Assembly: GCA_017464525.1 (NCBI GenBank)
Contig: JAFTZM010000013.1
Coordinates: forward strand, 32,707-96,706
Reading direction: 5' to 3'
DNA length: 64,000 nt
Source: Clostridia bacterium
GTDB lineage: Bacteria > Bacillota > Clostridia > Oscillospirales > QAKW01
Numbering within the stretch: the first letter of the stretch is position 1; the number at the start of each line of letters is the position of its first letter. The notes below the pieces were generated by a model that was not told the origin of the DNA, made no database searches, and saw only the letters and a list, made by a program, of their open reading frames with translations. Position numbers and translations under genes: made by a program. Of the stretch, positions 30,873 to 40,621 are shown piece after piece.

Positions 30873-31184
30873 TCAATCCTCCTTTACAATTACATAGCGG
30901 CTGATCTCCGCCATGTCAAAGATCTTTCTGGTGCCGCCGCATAAATGCCGCAGCTCAACGCTTCCGTCCATGCTCCGCATCAACTTTCGCCGCCCCATCA
31001 CAATGGCCAGCCCGGAGCTGTCCATAAAGCTCACACCACCGAAATCCAGGATCAGGAGGGTCGGCCGGTGCCGCTTGATCTTGAAATCGATGCTCTCGGA
31101 AAGTCCACGGGCACAATGATGATCGATCTCGCCGCAGAGCCTGACCTCCAGTTCATTAAAATTGTTTTGAAATGTAACATTCAT
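30873..31184 (-). CDS. spoIIAA: Anti-sigma F factor antagonist
   Basis: 103 residues from ATG 31184, behind CGGAGGTTCTT; the open frame upstream lies in the hairpin region. It is a STAS domain with the phosphorylation motif FMDSSGLAIVMGR (Ser ~57) and CGEIDHHCA at the start. In its unphosphorylated state it frees SigF from SpoIIAB. It is slightly shorter than the usual ~115 residues. I could not find a clear SigH promoter immediately upstream. Confidence 0.95.
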   Translation of the reverse strand: MNVTFQNNFNELEVRLCGEIDHHCARGLSESIDFKIKRHRPTLLILDFGGVSFMDSSGLAIVMGRRKLMRSMDGSVELRHLCGGTRKIFDMAEISRYVIVKED

Positions 31185-31198
31185 AAGAACCTCCGAAA

Positions 31199-31239
31199 AA
31201 TAAATAGCCTTTTGAAATTGTATCAAAAGGCTATTTATT
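31199..31239 (-). promoter_or_regulatory. 17-bp perfect inverted repeat upstream of spoIIA
   Basis: AATAAATAGCCTTTTGA and TCAAAAGGCTATTTATT with a 7-nt spacer. On the minus strand it begins 20 nt after the folC stop and is followed by a T-rich stretch and the spoIIAA ribosome binding site. It could terminate folC transcription, isolating spoIIA, or be an operator. Confidence 0.7.
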
Positions 31240-31258
31240 ATTTTGCCGGATTTTGGCA

Positions 31259-32527
31259 CTAAACCAATTTTTTTAATTCCATGGCCATTTCTCCGGCCAT
31301 ATAGAGAGAACCGGCTACCAGAACGGTACCGCCCTTTTCCTTGGCCAGCCGGGCAGCCTCTTCATAGCTGCTGCAGGCAGTACAATCGTCACAGAAGAGA
31401 TCGGCCATGTTTTTCAGATCATATGCCTTTACGGCCCGGGGCAGGGGCGGTTCTACTGCCAGAAAGGCCCTGGCTCGCAGCGCCAGCCTCTGTACGGCAT
31501 ACTGATAGGGTTTATCCCGCATCATAGCAAAGATGATCACCGGATCCTTCAGCTCCTCCATGGTGTCCATGGCGCGCAAAAGGCTGTCGATTCCCTCGCG
31601 ATTGTGGCCGCCGTCGATAAAGACGCAGGGGTCTTTATGGATGCAATCCAGCCGAGAAGGAATGTAGGCTTCCTTCAGCCCGCTTTTCAGATCCTCTTCT
31701 GTATAGGGAAAACGATCCTTGATCAGCTCCAGCGTTTCAATGACGGTGATGGCATTGTTGACCTGGTGCGGGCCTCGCAGAGAAACGGTATATTCTCTAC
31801 CTTTATAAATAAAGCGATTCCCCTTTATATCGGAGGATAAGATCTCCGCTTCACCTCCCTGGATCAGGTGGGCTTTCTGATCGTTGCATCGCCCTAAGAT
31901 CACGGTGTATGCTTCTTCGGGAATCCGGTTGTAAACCACAACCGGACAGCCGTATTTGATGATCCCTGCCTTTTCGTAGGCAACAGATTCGATGGTGCTG
32001 CCTAAAAACTCCGTATGATCCATGGAAAGGGAGCAGATCACCGATGCCAGGGGCGCTTGGATCACATTGGTGGCATCCAATCTGCCCCCGAGGCCAACCT
32101 CCAGAACGGTAATATCGCACCCGGCATCCTTGAAAAACAGAAAACCGATGGCGGTTACGATCTCAAATTCGGTAGGCCGCTCCATTCCCGCCAGGATCAA
32201 CCTGTCTGCAGCAGTTTTTACCTGCTCTGCGAGTTCTGCCAGCTTTTCCCGGGAGATGATCTGGCCGTTTACTGCAAAACGCTCCCGGAAATCATAGATG
32301 AAAGGGGAGGTATAGAGCCCGGTTTTGTAGCCGGCCTTTTGCAGCACGGAAGCCAGCATGGTGGCGGTGGAGCCTTTTCCGTTGGTCCCGGCAATATGGA
32401 GAAAGAGCAACCCCTTTTGAGGGTTGCCCAATTGCCCCAGCAAAGCTTCGATCCGATGCAGCCCGGGATCCACACTATGGGCTCTGTGGCTGTGAATATA
32501 ATCGATTGCTTGGCTATAATTCATCAT
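31259..32527 (-). CDS. folC: Bifunctional folylpolyglutamate/dihydrofolate synthase
   Basis: 422 residues. The P-loop is [20 protein letters not shown] (~45-64); other Mur-ligase-type marks are [23 protein letters not shown] and [12 protein letters not shown]. It adds glutamates to folates in the cytoplasm. The start overlaps the valS stop by 4 nt (ATGA); a second ATG follows immediately. It sits under the valS T-box, so folate glutamylation here may respond to valyl-tRNA. Confidence 0.94.
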   Translation of the reverse strand: MMNYSQAIDYIHSHRAHSVDPGLHRIEALLGQLGNPQKGLLFLHIAGTNGKGSTATMLASVLQKAGYKTGLYTSPFIYDFRERFAVNGQIISREKLAELAEQVKTAADRLILAGMERPTEFEIVTAIGFLFFKDAGCDITVLEVGLGGRLDATNVIQAPLASVICSLSMDHTEFLGSTIESVAYEKAGIIKYGCPVVVYNRIPEEAYTVILGRCNDQKAHLIQGGEAEILSSDIKGNRFIYKGREYTVSLRGPHQVNNAITVIETLELIKDRFPYTEEDLKSGLKEAYIPSRLDCIHKDPCVFIDGGHNREGIDSLLRAMDTMEELKDPVIIFAMMRDKPYQYAVQRLALRARAFLAVEPPLPRAVKAYDLKNMADLFCDDCTACSSYEEAARLAKEKGGTVLVAGSLYMAGEMAMELKKLV

Positions 32528-35145
32528 AACTTGCTTTTCATTTCCTCAATACTCTTGGTCAGATCTGCGATCAGCGCCAGGAATTTTTCCTTCTTGGCGG
32601 TCTCTGCTGCGACCAATGCGGCGGGAGCCTTGGCCATAAAGCCCTGGTTGCTCAGCTTGCCTTCCACGCGGGCCAGCTCGCCTTTGGCCTTTTCCAGCTC
32701 TTTTTCCAACCGGGCGATCTCGCCCTTGATATCCACTAACTCTGCAAAGGGAATATAGAGGCTTGCGCCGTTGCAAACCAACTTCACGGTTCCCTCGGGA
32801 GCGGGGGTATTGAGATAGACCTGATCGGCACCGGCCAGCTTTTGGTAAAAGCTTTCGGCACCCTCGAACCACTCGGTGTGAACGGTTTCAATATAGAGAG
32901 AAGCCTTCTTGGAGAGGGGGACATTCATCTCGGCTCTGCGGTCGCGGATGGCTTTGATGGTCTCCATAATATGCTCCATCTTTTCGGCCCCTTCCTTGAA
33001 GCAAAGGCGGCTGTCGTAAACCGGGAAGCGGGCAATCATGATGGCCTCATCCTCTACCGGCAGAGCCTGCCAGATCTCCTCGGTGATAAAGGGCATAAAG
33101 GGATGCAGCATCTTTAACGCGCCGCTGAATACATAGAGCAGTACCTTCTGGGCAGAGGCGCTTTCCTCGCCGCCGGCATAAAGGCGGGGCTTCACCAGCT
33201 CAATGTACCAATCGCAGAAGAGATCCCAGATGAAATCATAGACCTTCTGCAGGGCGAGACCGATCTCGAATTTATCCAGATTTTCGGTCACATCCCGCAC
33301 CACCTCGTTGTACCGGGTGAGGATCCATTCATCCTCCGGCTTCAGGTTCTCGGTGCTGAAGGAGAGATCCTCTTCCTTCAGGTTCATCAGAATAAAGCGG
33401 GCGGCGTTCCAGACCTTATTGGCAAAGTTCCGGGATGCCTCCACACGCTCGGGGTAATAACGCATATCGTTGCCGGGGGCGTTGCCGGTGGCCAGCGTGA
33501 ACCGCAGCGCATCGGCACCGAATTCCTTGATGACCTCCAGGGGGTCGATGCCATTGCCGAGGGATTTGCTCATTTTGCGGCCCTGGCTATCCCGCACCAG
33601 GCCGTGGATCAGCACGTGCTTGAAGGGAACCTCGCCCATCTGCTCCAGGCCGGAGAAGATCATTCTGGCAACCCAGAAGAAGATAATATCATACCCGGTT
33701 ACCAGGGTGCTGGTGGGGTAGTAATAGTCCAATTCAGGGGTCTTTTCAGGCCAGCCAAGGGTAGAGAAGGGCCAAAGGGCAGAGGAGAACCAGGTGTCCA
33801 GCACATCCTCCTCCTGGCGCATGGGGGCGCCGCACTTGGGGCAGGTATGCACATCTTCCTTGGAGATGACCATTTCGCCGCAGGCGTCGCAATAATAAGC
33901 GGGGATCCGGTGACCCCACCACAGCTGGCGGGAGATACACCAATCGTGCACATTCTCCATCCAGTTCAAGTAGGTCTTGCTGAAACGCTCGGGAACAAAC
34001 TGAGTCTCACCGGCTTTTACTTCCTTGATGGATTTCTCGGCTAGGGGCTGCATCTTCACAAACCACTGGCTAGAGGCCATGGGTTCTACGGTGCAGCCGC
34101 AGCGGTAACAAGCACCCACGTTATGGGTATGATCCTCGATCTTCACCAGATAGCCGCCCTCTTCCAGATCCTTCACGATCTGCTTACGGGCTTCATAACG
34201 GTCCATGCCTTCGTACTTGCCGCCGTTGGCGTTGATCTTGGCGTTGCCGTCCATGATCAGGATCTCTTCTAAGTTGTGCCGTTTGCCCACCTCAAAGTCA
34301 TTGGGGTCGTGGCAGGGGGTGATCTTCACGCAGCCGGTACCGAATTCCTTATCCACATATTCATCGGCTACCACGGGGATCTCCCGGCCTACTAGGGGCA
34401 GGATCAGCATTTTGCCCACCAGGTGGGTGTACCGCTCATCCTCGGGATGCACCGCCACGGCCGAGTCACCCAGCAAGGTCTCGGGACGGGTGGTGGCGAT
34501 GGTTACATATTCGTCGCTGTCCTTAACAGGATAGCGGATGTGCCAGAAATGGCCGGGCTGCTCTTCATAAACGACCTCGGCGTCGGAAAGGGCGGTGGTA
34601 CAGTTGGGGCACCAGTTGATGATGCGGTTTCCCTTATAGATCAGGCCCTTTTCATAAAGGTTGACAAATACTTCCTTAACGGCCTTGGAGCAACCTTCGT
34701 CCATGGTGAAGCGCTCTCGCTCCCAATCACAGGAGGAACCCAGCTTTTTCAGCTGGTTGATGATGCGGTCGCCGTACATCTTTTTCCAATCCCATACACG
34801 CTCCAGGAACTTTTCGCGGCCCAGATCGTAGCGGGTGAGGCCCTCCTCCTTGCGGAGTACCTCCTCTACCTTGATCTGGGTGGCAATGCCTGCATGGTCG
34901 GTTCCGGGGATCCAAAGGGCGTTGAAACCCTGCATCCGCTTATAACGGATCAGAATGTCCTGCAGGGTCTCGTCCAAAGCGTGGCCCATGTGCAGCTGCC
35001 CCGTTACGTTGGGGGGCGGAATTACGATGGTGAAGGGCTGCTTGTTCTCATCCGGCTCGGAATGAAAATAACGGCCCTTCAGCCAGAAATCGTATATTCT
35101 GTCCTCAAATTCCTGAGGATTATATACCTTTTCCAGTTCTTTCAT
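32524..35145 (-). CDS. valS: Valyl-tRNA synthetase
   Basis: 873 residues; ATG 35145 follows TAAGGAGAGTAGAGT. Class I signatures are [14 protein letters not shown] (HIGH-type) and [12 protein letters not shown] (KMSKS). The editing domain lies between them ([22 protein letters not shown]). Zinc-type CxxC pairs occur at CPNC and CPKC. The C-terminal ~65 residues form the coiled-coil arm typical of ValRS ([25 protein letters not shown]). It charges tRNA-Val and is the first gene of a valS-folC unit controlled by a T-box. Confidence 0.97.
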   Translation of the reverse strand: MKELEKVYNPQEFEDRIYDFWLKGRYFHSEPDENKQPFTIVIPPPNVTGQLHMGHALDETLQDILIRYKRMQGFNALWIPGTDHAGIATQIKVEEVLRKEEGLTRYDLGREKFLERVWDWKKMYGDRIINQLKKLGSSCDWERERFTMDEGCSKAVKEVFVNLYEKGLIYKGNRIINWCPNCTTALSDAEVVYEEQPGHFWHIRYPVKDSDEYVTIATTRPETLLGDSAVAVHPEDERYTHLVGKMLILPLVGREIPVVADEYVDKEFGTGCVKITPCHDPNDFEVGKRHNLEEILIMDGNAKINANGGKYEGMDRYEARKQIVKDLEEGGYLVKIEDHTHNVGACYRCGCTVEPMASSQWFVKMQPLAEKSIKEVKAGETQFVPERFSKTYLNWMENVHDWCISRQLWWGHRIPAYYCDACGEMVISKEDVHTCPKCGAPMRQEEDVLDTWFSSALWPFSTLGWPEKTPELDYYYPTSTLVTGYDIIFFWVARMIFSGLEQMGEVPFKHVLIHGLVRDSQGRKMSKSLGNGIDPLEVIKEFGADALRFTLATGNAPGNDMRYYPERVEASRNFANKVWNAARFILMNLKEEDLSFSTENLKPEDEWILTRYNEVVRDVTENLDKFEIGLALQKVYDFIWDLFCDWYIELVKPRLYAGGEESASAQKVLLYVFSGALKMLHPFMPFITEEIWQALPVEDEAIMIARFPVYDSRLCFKEGAEKMEHIMETIKAIRDRRAEMNVPLSKKASLYIETVHTEWFEGAESFYQKLAGADQVYLNTPAPEGTVKLVCNGASLYIPFAELVDIKGEIARLEKELEKAKGELARVEGKLSNQGFMAKAPAALVAAETAKKEKFLALIADLTKSIEEMKSKL

Positions 35146-35160
35146 ACTCTACTCTCCTTA

Positions 35161-35408
35161 AAAAATAAAACTCGCCCCAAAGAAAACTTTGAGACGAGTA
35201 TGATATACCCGCGGTACCACTCAAATTGCGCATTTTGCGCCTCTTGAAAGCCTTTACGCAGCGATCACGGGAAGGGTCTAATAGGGGAGATGCCCCGTTC
35301 TTCCTTCCGGCTCGAAAGCTACAGCCTCAGGATCCGATAAGCAGCTTGCACCAACCGCTGCCTCTCTTGCTATCGGGAGCCCCGGGCCCTCTTTGTCAAC
35401 GCCTTTTT
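35161..35408 (-). promoter_or_regulatory. T-box leader of valS-folC
   Basis: Minus strand: Stem I with AGAGAG bulge, GCAGC-GGTTGGTGCAA-GCTGC distal loop, and CCGATA/TATCGG helix. The T-box is AGTGGTACCGCGG (35209-35221), and the terminator is an interrupted stem ACTCG..AAAG/CTTT..CGAGT with a T run (35161-35199). The manual fold places GTA (Val) just before the CTTT arm at the base of Stem I, which agrees with the gene it controls. Confidence 0.92.
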
Positions 35409-35411
35409 TAA

Positions 35412-35441
35412 ATAATAGCATAAGCACAGAGAATTTGTCAA
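35412..35441 (-). promoter_or_regulatory. Promoter of valS
   Basis: Minus strand: TTGACA (35436-35441), 18 nt, TATTAT (35412-35417). Confidence 0.8.
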
Positions 35442-35448
35442 TAGAAAA

Positions 35449-36414
35449 TTAAGCGTCTTGCTGGTGGGTTCCTACATAAGTGAGGGTCTCTACCTGCTCC
35501 GGATCAAACCGGCCGTCGCGGTATACCCCGATATCAAAGGTTAAAACGCCGCCGGCCTGATGCACTTTTTGCAGATAATCTGCCAGGTATTCCTTTCTTC
35601 TTCTTAAACCGAAGCAACCCCAGCCGTTTCTGAATTGGGGAGGGATGGTTGTATTGTTTTCAACCGTTCCCAACGGCGCTAAAATGTGGGCTTGTGCATT
35701 GCCGTAGAACCGCCCGGCGGGAATGAAATCAAAATCATTCCGTTCACCGCAAAGAAAATCTTCGTAGGCATAGCCGGCGGCGATCCCGTCGGCGTGCACG
35801 CCGTTGTTCAAGGCAACCAGCGCATCCGGATTTCCTTTTTTGCAGGCTTTATAATAAAGCTCCAGAAGCTCGTCGGTGTATTTGAAGCTGGACTTATAGC
35901 AACCGTCGATCCACCAACCCTTTATTTTGGTGCCGTAGCGCAGGGCATATTCTTCCAGAACACTTGCCCATTTTTCCACAAATGGCCGGGGGACGCCGGC
36001 TTTTCGGGGCTCTACGAAACCGAACCGGTCTCCGGCAGGATGATCGAGGTATGGGCCGTCTCCGGTGAAATACAGAAAAAGATCAATGCCATATTTCGAA
36101 AGGGATTGATAGAGATCCAAAATCAGATCCCGGTTGCTGCAGGCTTCTCCCGGCTTTGTGCCGGCGATGCGATCAAAGGTGGCGTTGGGAGCCAACATAT
36201 ATTGACTGCCCTGCATCACGGTGATCACATAGTATCCGGCACCCATCCGGTGAAGGGTCTCGGCAACAAGCTCTGTATCAAATTCATTTACCAGCGTATC
36301 CCAATCTGTTTTCTTTCCGTAGCTGTTGGGGAGGAGGGGATTGTTCTGAATCGTTGCAAGAAAGTGGTTAAAAACACCCCATTTTTGATGATAAAAACGA
36401 TCTTTTTGATCCAT
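35449..36414 (-). CDS. Putative GH29-like (alpha-L-fucosidase-type) protein
   Basis: 321 residues from ATG 36414, 8 nt after AAGGAG; a GTG at 36423 overlaps the upstream gene. The fold reads as a TIM barrel: KWGVFNHFL near the start, then GAGYYVITVMQGSQYM, and KIKGWWIDGCYKS, where GH29 enzymes keep their nucleophile Asp. It lacks the usual C-terminal domain and has no signal peptide, so it would act on imported sugars or on something else. The GH29 assignment rests on a few motifs only. The start overlaps the TtcA-like gene region, so the two are co-transcribed. Confidence 0.55.
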   Translation of the reverse strand: MDQKDRFYHQKWGVFNHFLATIQNNPLLPNSYGKKTDWDTLVNEFDTELVAETLHRMGAGYYVITVMQGSQYMLAPNATFDRIAGTKPGEACSNRDLILDLYQSLSKYGIDLFLYFTGDGPYLDHPAGDRFGFVEPRKAGVPRPFVEKWASVLEEYALRYGTKIKGWWIDGCYKSSFKYTDELLELYYKACKKGNPDALVALNNGVHADGIAAGYAYEDFLCGERNDFDFIPAGRFYGNAQAHILAPLGTVENNTTIPPQFRNGWGCFGLRRRKEYLADYLQKVHQAGGVLTFDIGVYRDGRFDPEQVETLTYVGTHQQDA

Positions 36415-36419
36415 ATTTT

Positions 36420-37133
36420 TCACTCCTTTTTCCAGCCCGGCAGATCACTCCGCACGATGGCGCCGAACAGGCGCTCAGAAAGACCGGGAAAGCGCTCTTC
36501 GGCTTCTTTCAGCAGATCTTTGGTCTGCTGCCGCATGGAGGTGTGATCCATGGGGCAGGGGTTTTTTACAATGGGGAACTTCAGCCGCTCCACTGTATTG
36601 GCGATCTGCCGTTCTGTCAGGTAGATCATGGGGCGGATCGTCCGAACGTCCTTGCGGTCTAAATAGGTCACCGGCTGGAAACAACCGATCCTTCCTTCGT
36701 ATATTAAATTCATGGCCAGGGTCTCGATGGCGTCATCCCGGTGGTGCCCCAAGGCAATGGTGCGGCAGCCGGCCTCAATAGCTGCATCATGAATGGCGCC
36801 CCGCCGCATCTTGGCGCAGAGCGCACAAGGGTTACTTTCTTTCCTTATATCAAATACTAAAGGCGCAATGTCAGTTTTCCGGATGATAAGAGGAACCTCT
36901 AATTTTTTACATTCCTGCTTCATAGCTTCGATATCGATGTTTCCGAAGCCTAAATCAATAAAGATGGCGATCACCCGGAATTTGGACGGATGATAACGTG
37001 AAAGATGCTTGAGCCCGTGAAGCATCAGGATGGAATCCTTTCCGCCTGAAAGAGCTACTGCCACCTTTTCGCCCGGTGCGATCATATTAAAGTCGTCTAC
37101 TGCCCGGCGCAGGTATCCCGAGATCTGCTGCAT
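36420..37133 (-). CDS. TtcA/TilS-family PP-loop tRNA thiolation or modification protein
   Basis: 237 residues. The PP-loop is VALSGGKDSILML (~25-37). The CALCAKMRR Cys pair and the downstream NPCPMD cysteine fit the TtcA group, whose members bind an iron-sulphur cluster and make 2-thiocytidine at tRNA position 32. GHHRDDAIETLAMNLIYEG is the second family mark. The exact tRNA position in Firmicutes is not certain. It is the first gene of a two-gene unit with its own promoter. Confidence 0.8.
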   Translation of the reverse strand: MQQISGYLRRAVDDFNMIAPGEKVAVALSGGKDSILMLHGLKHLSRYHPSKFRVIAIFIDLGFGNIDIEAMKQECKKLEVPLIIRKTDIAPLVFDIRKESNPCALCAKMRRGAIHDAAIEAGCRTIALGHHRDDAIETLAMNLIYEGRIGCFQPVTYLDRKDVRTIRPMIYLTERQIANTVERLKFPIVKNPCPMDHTSMRQQTKDLLKEAEERFPGLSERLFGAIVRSDLPGWKKE

Positions 37134-37155
37134 AGGCTCATCTCCTTTCTGCTTT

Positions 37156-37184
37156 ATTCTAATTCTTTTTTACAGAAAATGCAA
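37156..37184 (-). promoter_or_regulatory. Promoter of the TtcA-like/GH29-like operon
   Basis: Minus strand: TTGCAT, 17 nt, TAGAAT. Confidence 0.55.
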
Positions 37185-37286
37185 CTGTTTTATGTAAATA
37201 GAAAGTGAGTAATTTAAAGAAAACGAAAGAAAAAGCGAGTAAACAAAAGAACAAAGAAACTAAATTAAAAAAATTGAAAAAAGTGG

Positions 37287-37315
37287 TTGACAACTGCCTT
37301 CGCTTGTATTATAAT
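37287..37315 (+). promoter_or_regulatory. Promoter of rplM-rpsI
   Basis: TTGACA (37287-37292), 17 nt, TATAAT (37310-37315), both consensus. Confidence 0.85.
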
Positions 37316-37360
37316 AACGAGGCATGAAAAAAGAAAAGTTTTTACGGAGGAAGAATAACG

Positions 37361-37789
37361 ATGTCTACTTTTATGAAAAAGCAAGAGCAAGTTACCCGCA
37401 AGTGGTACATTGTTGATGCTGCTGATAAGCCGCTCGGCCGTGTTTCCACCCAGGTCGCCATGATCCTGATGGGTAAGCATCGCCCCGATTACACCCCCCA
37501 TGTTGATGGCGGTGATTGCGTAATCGTTCTGAATGCTGCTAAGGTGGCTCTCACCGGCGATAAGCTCAACAAGAAGTTCTACCGCTATCACACCGGCCAT
37601 ATCGGCGGTCTGAAGGAGATCAGCTACAAGCGCCTGATGGAGAACACTCCCGAGAAGGCCATCGAGCTGGCTGTTAAGGGTATGCTGCCCAAGAACAAGA
37701 TCGCAGACGCTGCTATGACCCGTCTGAGAGTATTTGCCGGCGCTGAGCACAACCTGACCGCTCAGAAGCCCGAAGTATTCGAGAAGTAA
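37361..37789 (+). CDS. rplM: Ribosomal protein uL13
   Basis: 142 residues, standard length. MSTFMKKQEQVTRKWYIVDAADKPLGRVSTQVAMILMGKHRPDYTPH is the typical uL13 start; GDKLNKKFYRYHTGHIGG and TPEKAIELAVKGMLPKN are also diagnostic. It is a large-subunit assembly protein. CGGAGGAAGAATAACG precedes the ATG. It forms an operon with rpsI, 14 nt downstream. Codon use is strongly biased, as expected for high expression. Confidence 0.98.
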   Translation: MSTFMKKQEQVTRKWYIVDAADKPLGRVSTQVAMILMGKHRPDYTPHVDGGDCVIVLNAAKVALTGDKLNKKFYRYHTGHIGGLKEISYKRLMENTPEKAIELAVKGMLPKNKIADAAMTRLRVFAGAEHNLTAQKPEVFEK

Positions 37790-37803
37790 GGAGGACTTGA
37801 ACC

Positions 37804-38202
37804 ATGTATAACAACGAGAATTATTTCTACGGCACCGGCAGAAGAAAATCTTCTGTTGCCAGAGTTCGCCTGCTTCCCGGCAGCGGTAACGTGACCATCA
37901 ACGGCAGAACCATGGACGAGTATTTCGGCCTGGAGACCCTTCGGATGCTGGTTCGTCAGCCCCTGGAGCTGACCGGTACCATGGGTAAGTTTGATGTAGT
38001 GGTAAACGTAGTCGGCGGCGGCGTAAGCGGCCAGGCCGGTGCGATCCGTCACGGCATCACCCGTGCCCTGATCGAGTCCGATGAGACCCTGAAGTCCGTT
38101 CTGAAGAAGGCCGGCTTCGTGACCCGCGACCCCAGAATGAAGGAAAGAAAGAAGTACGGCTTGAAGGCTGCACGTCGCGCTCCTCAGTTCAGCAAAAGAT
38201 AA
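37804..38202 (+). CDS. rpsI: Ribosomal protein uS9
   Basis: 132 residues. [21 protein letters not shown] opens the protein, and [25 protein letters not shown] is the basic tail that reaches the P-site tRNA. AAGGAGGACTTGAACC precedes the start. It is the second and last gene of the operon. Confidence 0.98.
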   Translation: MYNNENYFYGTGRRKSSVARVRLLPGSGNVTINGRTMDEYFGLETLRMLVRQPLELTGTMGKFDVVVNVVGGGVSGQAGAIRHGITRALIESDETLKSVLKKAGFVTRDPRMKERKKYGLKAARRAPQFSKR

Positions 38203-38215
38203 CAGACCTTATTTT

Positions 38216-38248
38216 GAGCACCCACTTTGTTGGGTGCTCTTTTTTTGC
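38216..38248 (+). terminator. Terminator of rplM-rpsI
   Basis: GAGCACCCA/TGGGTGCTC stem with a CTTTGT loop and seven T residues. Confidence 0.9.
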
Positions 38249-38388
38249 GGCGAGCGGCTTTGGCCGGTACGAATTGCTTTTAATCCTTGAAGCTGTTGGG
38301 CGGGAGCTTATTGTATGGTTTTGGGATCTTATTATACCAACCGGCATGAATAAACATCATAATTTTGAATATTAGATAGGGGTTTTCC

Positions 38389-38416
38389 TTGACAACTAAA
38401 TTCAATTTTTTATAAT
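38389..38416 (+). promoter_or_regulatory. Promoter of the large unknown gene at 38435
   Basis: TTGACA (38389-38394), 16 nt, TATAAT (38411-38416); GAGGTGATGGT then precedes the start codon. Confidence 0.7.
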
Positions 38417-38434
38417 TAGTGTTGAGGTGATGGT

Positions 38435-40480
38435 ATGAATTTCGATTTTAGGAAATCGCTTTTACAGGTGCACAAAAGTGCGATACGCGATAAGACATAT
38501 GAAGCGAGATCTAATGAGTTTATACTTAGTGCACATACGTCGATCAGCATTCATTGTAATGCCGATGAGGTTGTAAAGACGGCGGTATCTGACTTTGTGG
38601 ACTATCTTAAAACATCTATGGATGTAGATGCCTGTATAAGGAATGATTCGAAGGCAGAGATCACCGTATCCTTGTCCGACGGTGTACTCGGTGAATTTGA
38701 GAGCTATCGTGGCTTTTGCATATCTACTGATAAATGCGGTATACAGATCGTTTCTCACGATAATCGCGGCATTGCACAAGCGCTGTATTATATTGAAGAT
38801 ATGATGACCTTTAAAAAAGCACCGGTTATGGAATATGGTAAGGTGTGTAAAAAAACGCTCTACTCACCGCAGATGGTGCATTCGGGTTATGGTCTTGATG
38901 ATTATCCCGACGAATATCTATCCTATATTGCGCATGAAGGGCGCGATGCGATCCTTGTCTTCACCAAAGATGTCAATCGTACACCGACGGGTTATCTTGA
39001 TTTTAACGATCTGATCGAGCGGGCGGCACGTTACGGCATAGATGTTTATGCTTACAGCTATATGGTCAGCACCAAAAGCCCTTACGATGATGATGCGGAA
39101 GAATTCTACGAAAATACATACGGCAGATTGTTTAAAGAATGTCCGAAGCTGCGCGGTGTTACGTTGGTCGGAGAATCGGTGGAGTTTCCGAGCAAGGATG
39201 AAAATGTGGCGAAGGGCAGATATTTTGAAACGGCGGTGGATGGCATCCCCAGCGCGAAACCAAGCTCGGGATGGTACCCCTGCTATGATTATCCGGTATG
39301 GCTGGAGCTTGTTAAAAAGAGTATTCAGCAATATAGTCCCGATGCCGATATTGTTTTCTGGACCTACAATTGGGCATATCAACCGGAGGACAAGCGGGTC
39401 GCACTGATCAATAGCCTTCCTACCGATATCTCTTTACAGGCCACCTTTGAAATGGTGGAGAATATCTATTATGAAAACTCTGTGGGTCGGTGCGCCGACT
39501 ATACCTTGTCGTTTGCCGGGCCCAGCGGATACTTTAAAAGCGAAGCGGAGGCTGCAAGGCGGCGTGGAATACGCCTCTATTCCATGACCAATACCGGCGG
39601 TAGAACCTGGGATTTCGGTGTTGTTCCGTATGAGCCTATGCCGTATCAATGGATGAAGCGGTATAAGGAGATGGAAAAAGCCCATGATGAGTACGGACTT
39701 TGCGGGATCATGGAAACGCATCACTACGGCTTTTACCCTTCCTTCATAAGCAAGCTTTCAAAGCATATGTTTATGACTCCCCACGATGAGAACATCCTGA
39801 AAGATATTCTTATTAGCGAGTACGGTGAAAAATGCTATGAACTTGTGAATAAAGCGGTTTCGTATTTCAGCGAGGCGATCACCTATTATGTTCCCAGTAG
39901 TGCGGATCAATACGGCGCCTTCCGAGTTGGGCCTTCCTACCCCTTTAACCTATCTAAAGCGGTCAATGTGCCTTGCAGTGAGGAGGCAAATTTTGGGAAT
40001 GATATCATAACACCTACTTATAGGAATCAAAGCGATTCGCGTATGTCTCCGCTGTCGATCCGAATCGGCGACGAGCTTCGATCGCTTGAAAAAATGCTGG
40101 ATCTGATGAAAAAAGGTGTTTTGTGCCTGGAACAGGCCGAAACAGAAAATGATGAACTTTTGAATCTTGCAAGGTTCATGGTTTGCTGTATCCAAACGGG
40201 GATCCATGCAAAGAAATGGCATATGTTGATCTGCAAAATGAATGTTTGCGACAATAAAAGCGATCTATTAAGTATTTATGGCCAAATGCAAGCGCTTTTA
40301 GAGGATGAAATAGAAAATGCCGAAAGCGCCGTCCCACTGGTTGAAAAGGATTCTAGACTGGGCTTTGAACCGTCGATGCTGTATGTTACAGACAAATGGC
40401 ATATAGAGTGGAAGATCCGTCAGGTACGGTATGTGATTGATACCGATTTGCAAAAATACAGAAAGGGAATAGAGCTGTGA
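38435..40480 (+). CDS. Putative glycoside hydrolase-like protein of unknown family
   Basis: 681 residues, no signal peptide. Residues ~30-130 (ISIHCNADEVVKTAVSDFVDYLKTSMDV...YRGFCISTDKCGIQIVSHDNRGIAQALYYIEDMM) resemble the small alpha/beta domain found in front of GH20, GH67 and GH84 barrels. Residues ~140-480 look barrel-like, with a GVTLVGESVEF strand that may carry an acidic catalytic residue. The rest is helical. I cannot assign a family or substrate. Codon use is visibly different from its neighbours (more ATA, AGC and CGA-type codons, fewer CTG/CCC), which suggests recent acquisition. It overlaps a truncated gene at its 3' end. Confidence 0.55.
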   Translation: MNFDFRKSLLQVHKSAIRDKTYEARSNEFILSAHTSISIHCNADEVVKTAVSDFVDYLKTSMDVDACIRNDSKAEITVSLSDGVLGEFESYRGFCISTDKCGIQIVSHDNRGIAQALYYIEDMMTFKKAPVMEYGKVCKKTLYSPQMVHSGYGLDDYPDEYLSYIAHEGRDAILVFTKDVNRTPTGYLDFNDLIERAARYGIDVYAYSYMVSTKSPYDDDAEEFYENTYGRLFKECPKLRGVTLVGESVEFPSKDENVAKGRYFETAVDGIPSAKPSSGWYPCYDYPVWLELVKKSIQQYSPDADIVFWTYNWAYQPEDKRVALINSLPTDISLQATFEMVENIYYENSVGRCADYTLSFAGPSGYFKSEAEAARRRGIRLYSMTNTGGRTWDFGVVPYEPMPYQWMKRYKEMEKAHDEYGLCGIMETHHYGFYPSFISKLSKHMFMTPHDENILKDILISEYGEKCYELVNKAVSYFSEAITYYVPSSADQYGAFRVGPSYPFNLSKAVNVPCSEEANFGNDIITPTYRNQSDSRMSPLSIRIGDELRSLEKMLDLMKKGVLCLEQAETENDELLNLARFMVCCIQTGIHAKKWHMLICKMNVCDNKSDLLSIYGQMQALLEDEIENAESAVPLVEKDSRLGFEPSMLYVTDKWHIEWKIRQVRYVIDTDLQKYRKGIEL

Positions 40481-40620
40481 AGAAAGAATTATATTGGGCA
40501 TATTTGATCCATTTAAGTTCAAATATGTGGAATGATCCGGGGGCAAACTGCCGCTACAGTTTATATAATGACAGCGTTACAACAGAGGATGCCACCTGGA
40601 AAGAGGTGGTGGACTTTCTT
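40477..40620 (+). pseudogene. 5' fragment of a TIM-barrel/sugar isomerase-like gene, truncated
   Basis: Starts at GTG 40477, overlapping the previous stop (GTGA). About 48 codons are coherent: KKELYWAYLIHLSSNMWNDPG...DSVTTEDATWKEVVDFLP. This resembles the N-terminus of hypothetical TIM-barrel proteins that go on with a VVIDxGDA-type strand, which is a family recollection and not a search result. After ~40620 the reading frame enters the antisense of a different broken gene and stops at 40668. The missing part is not elsewhere in the window. Confidence 0.6.
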
Positions 40621-40621
40621 C

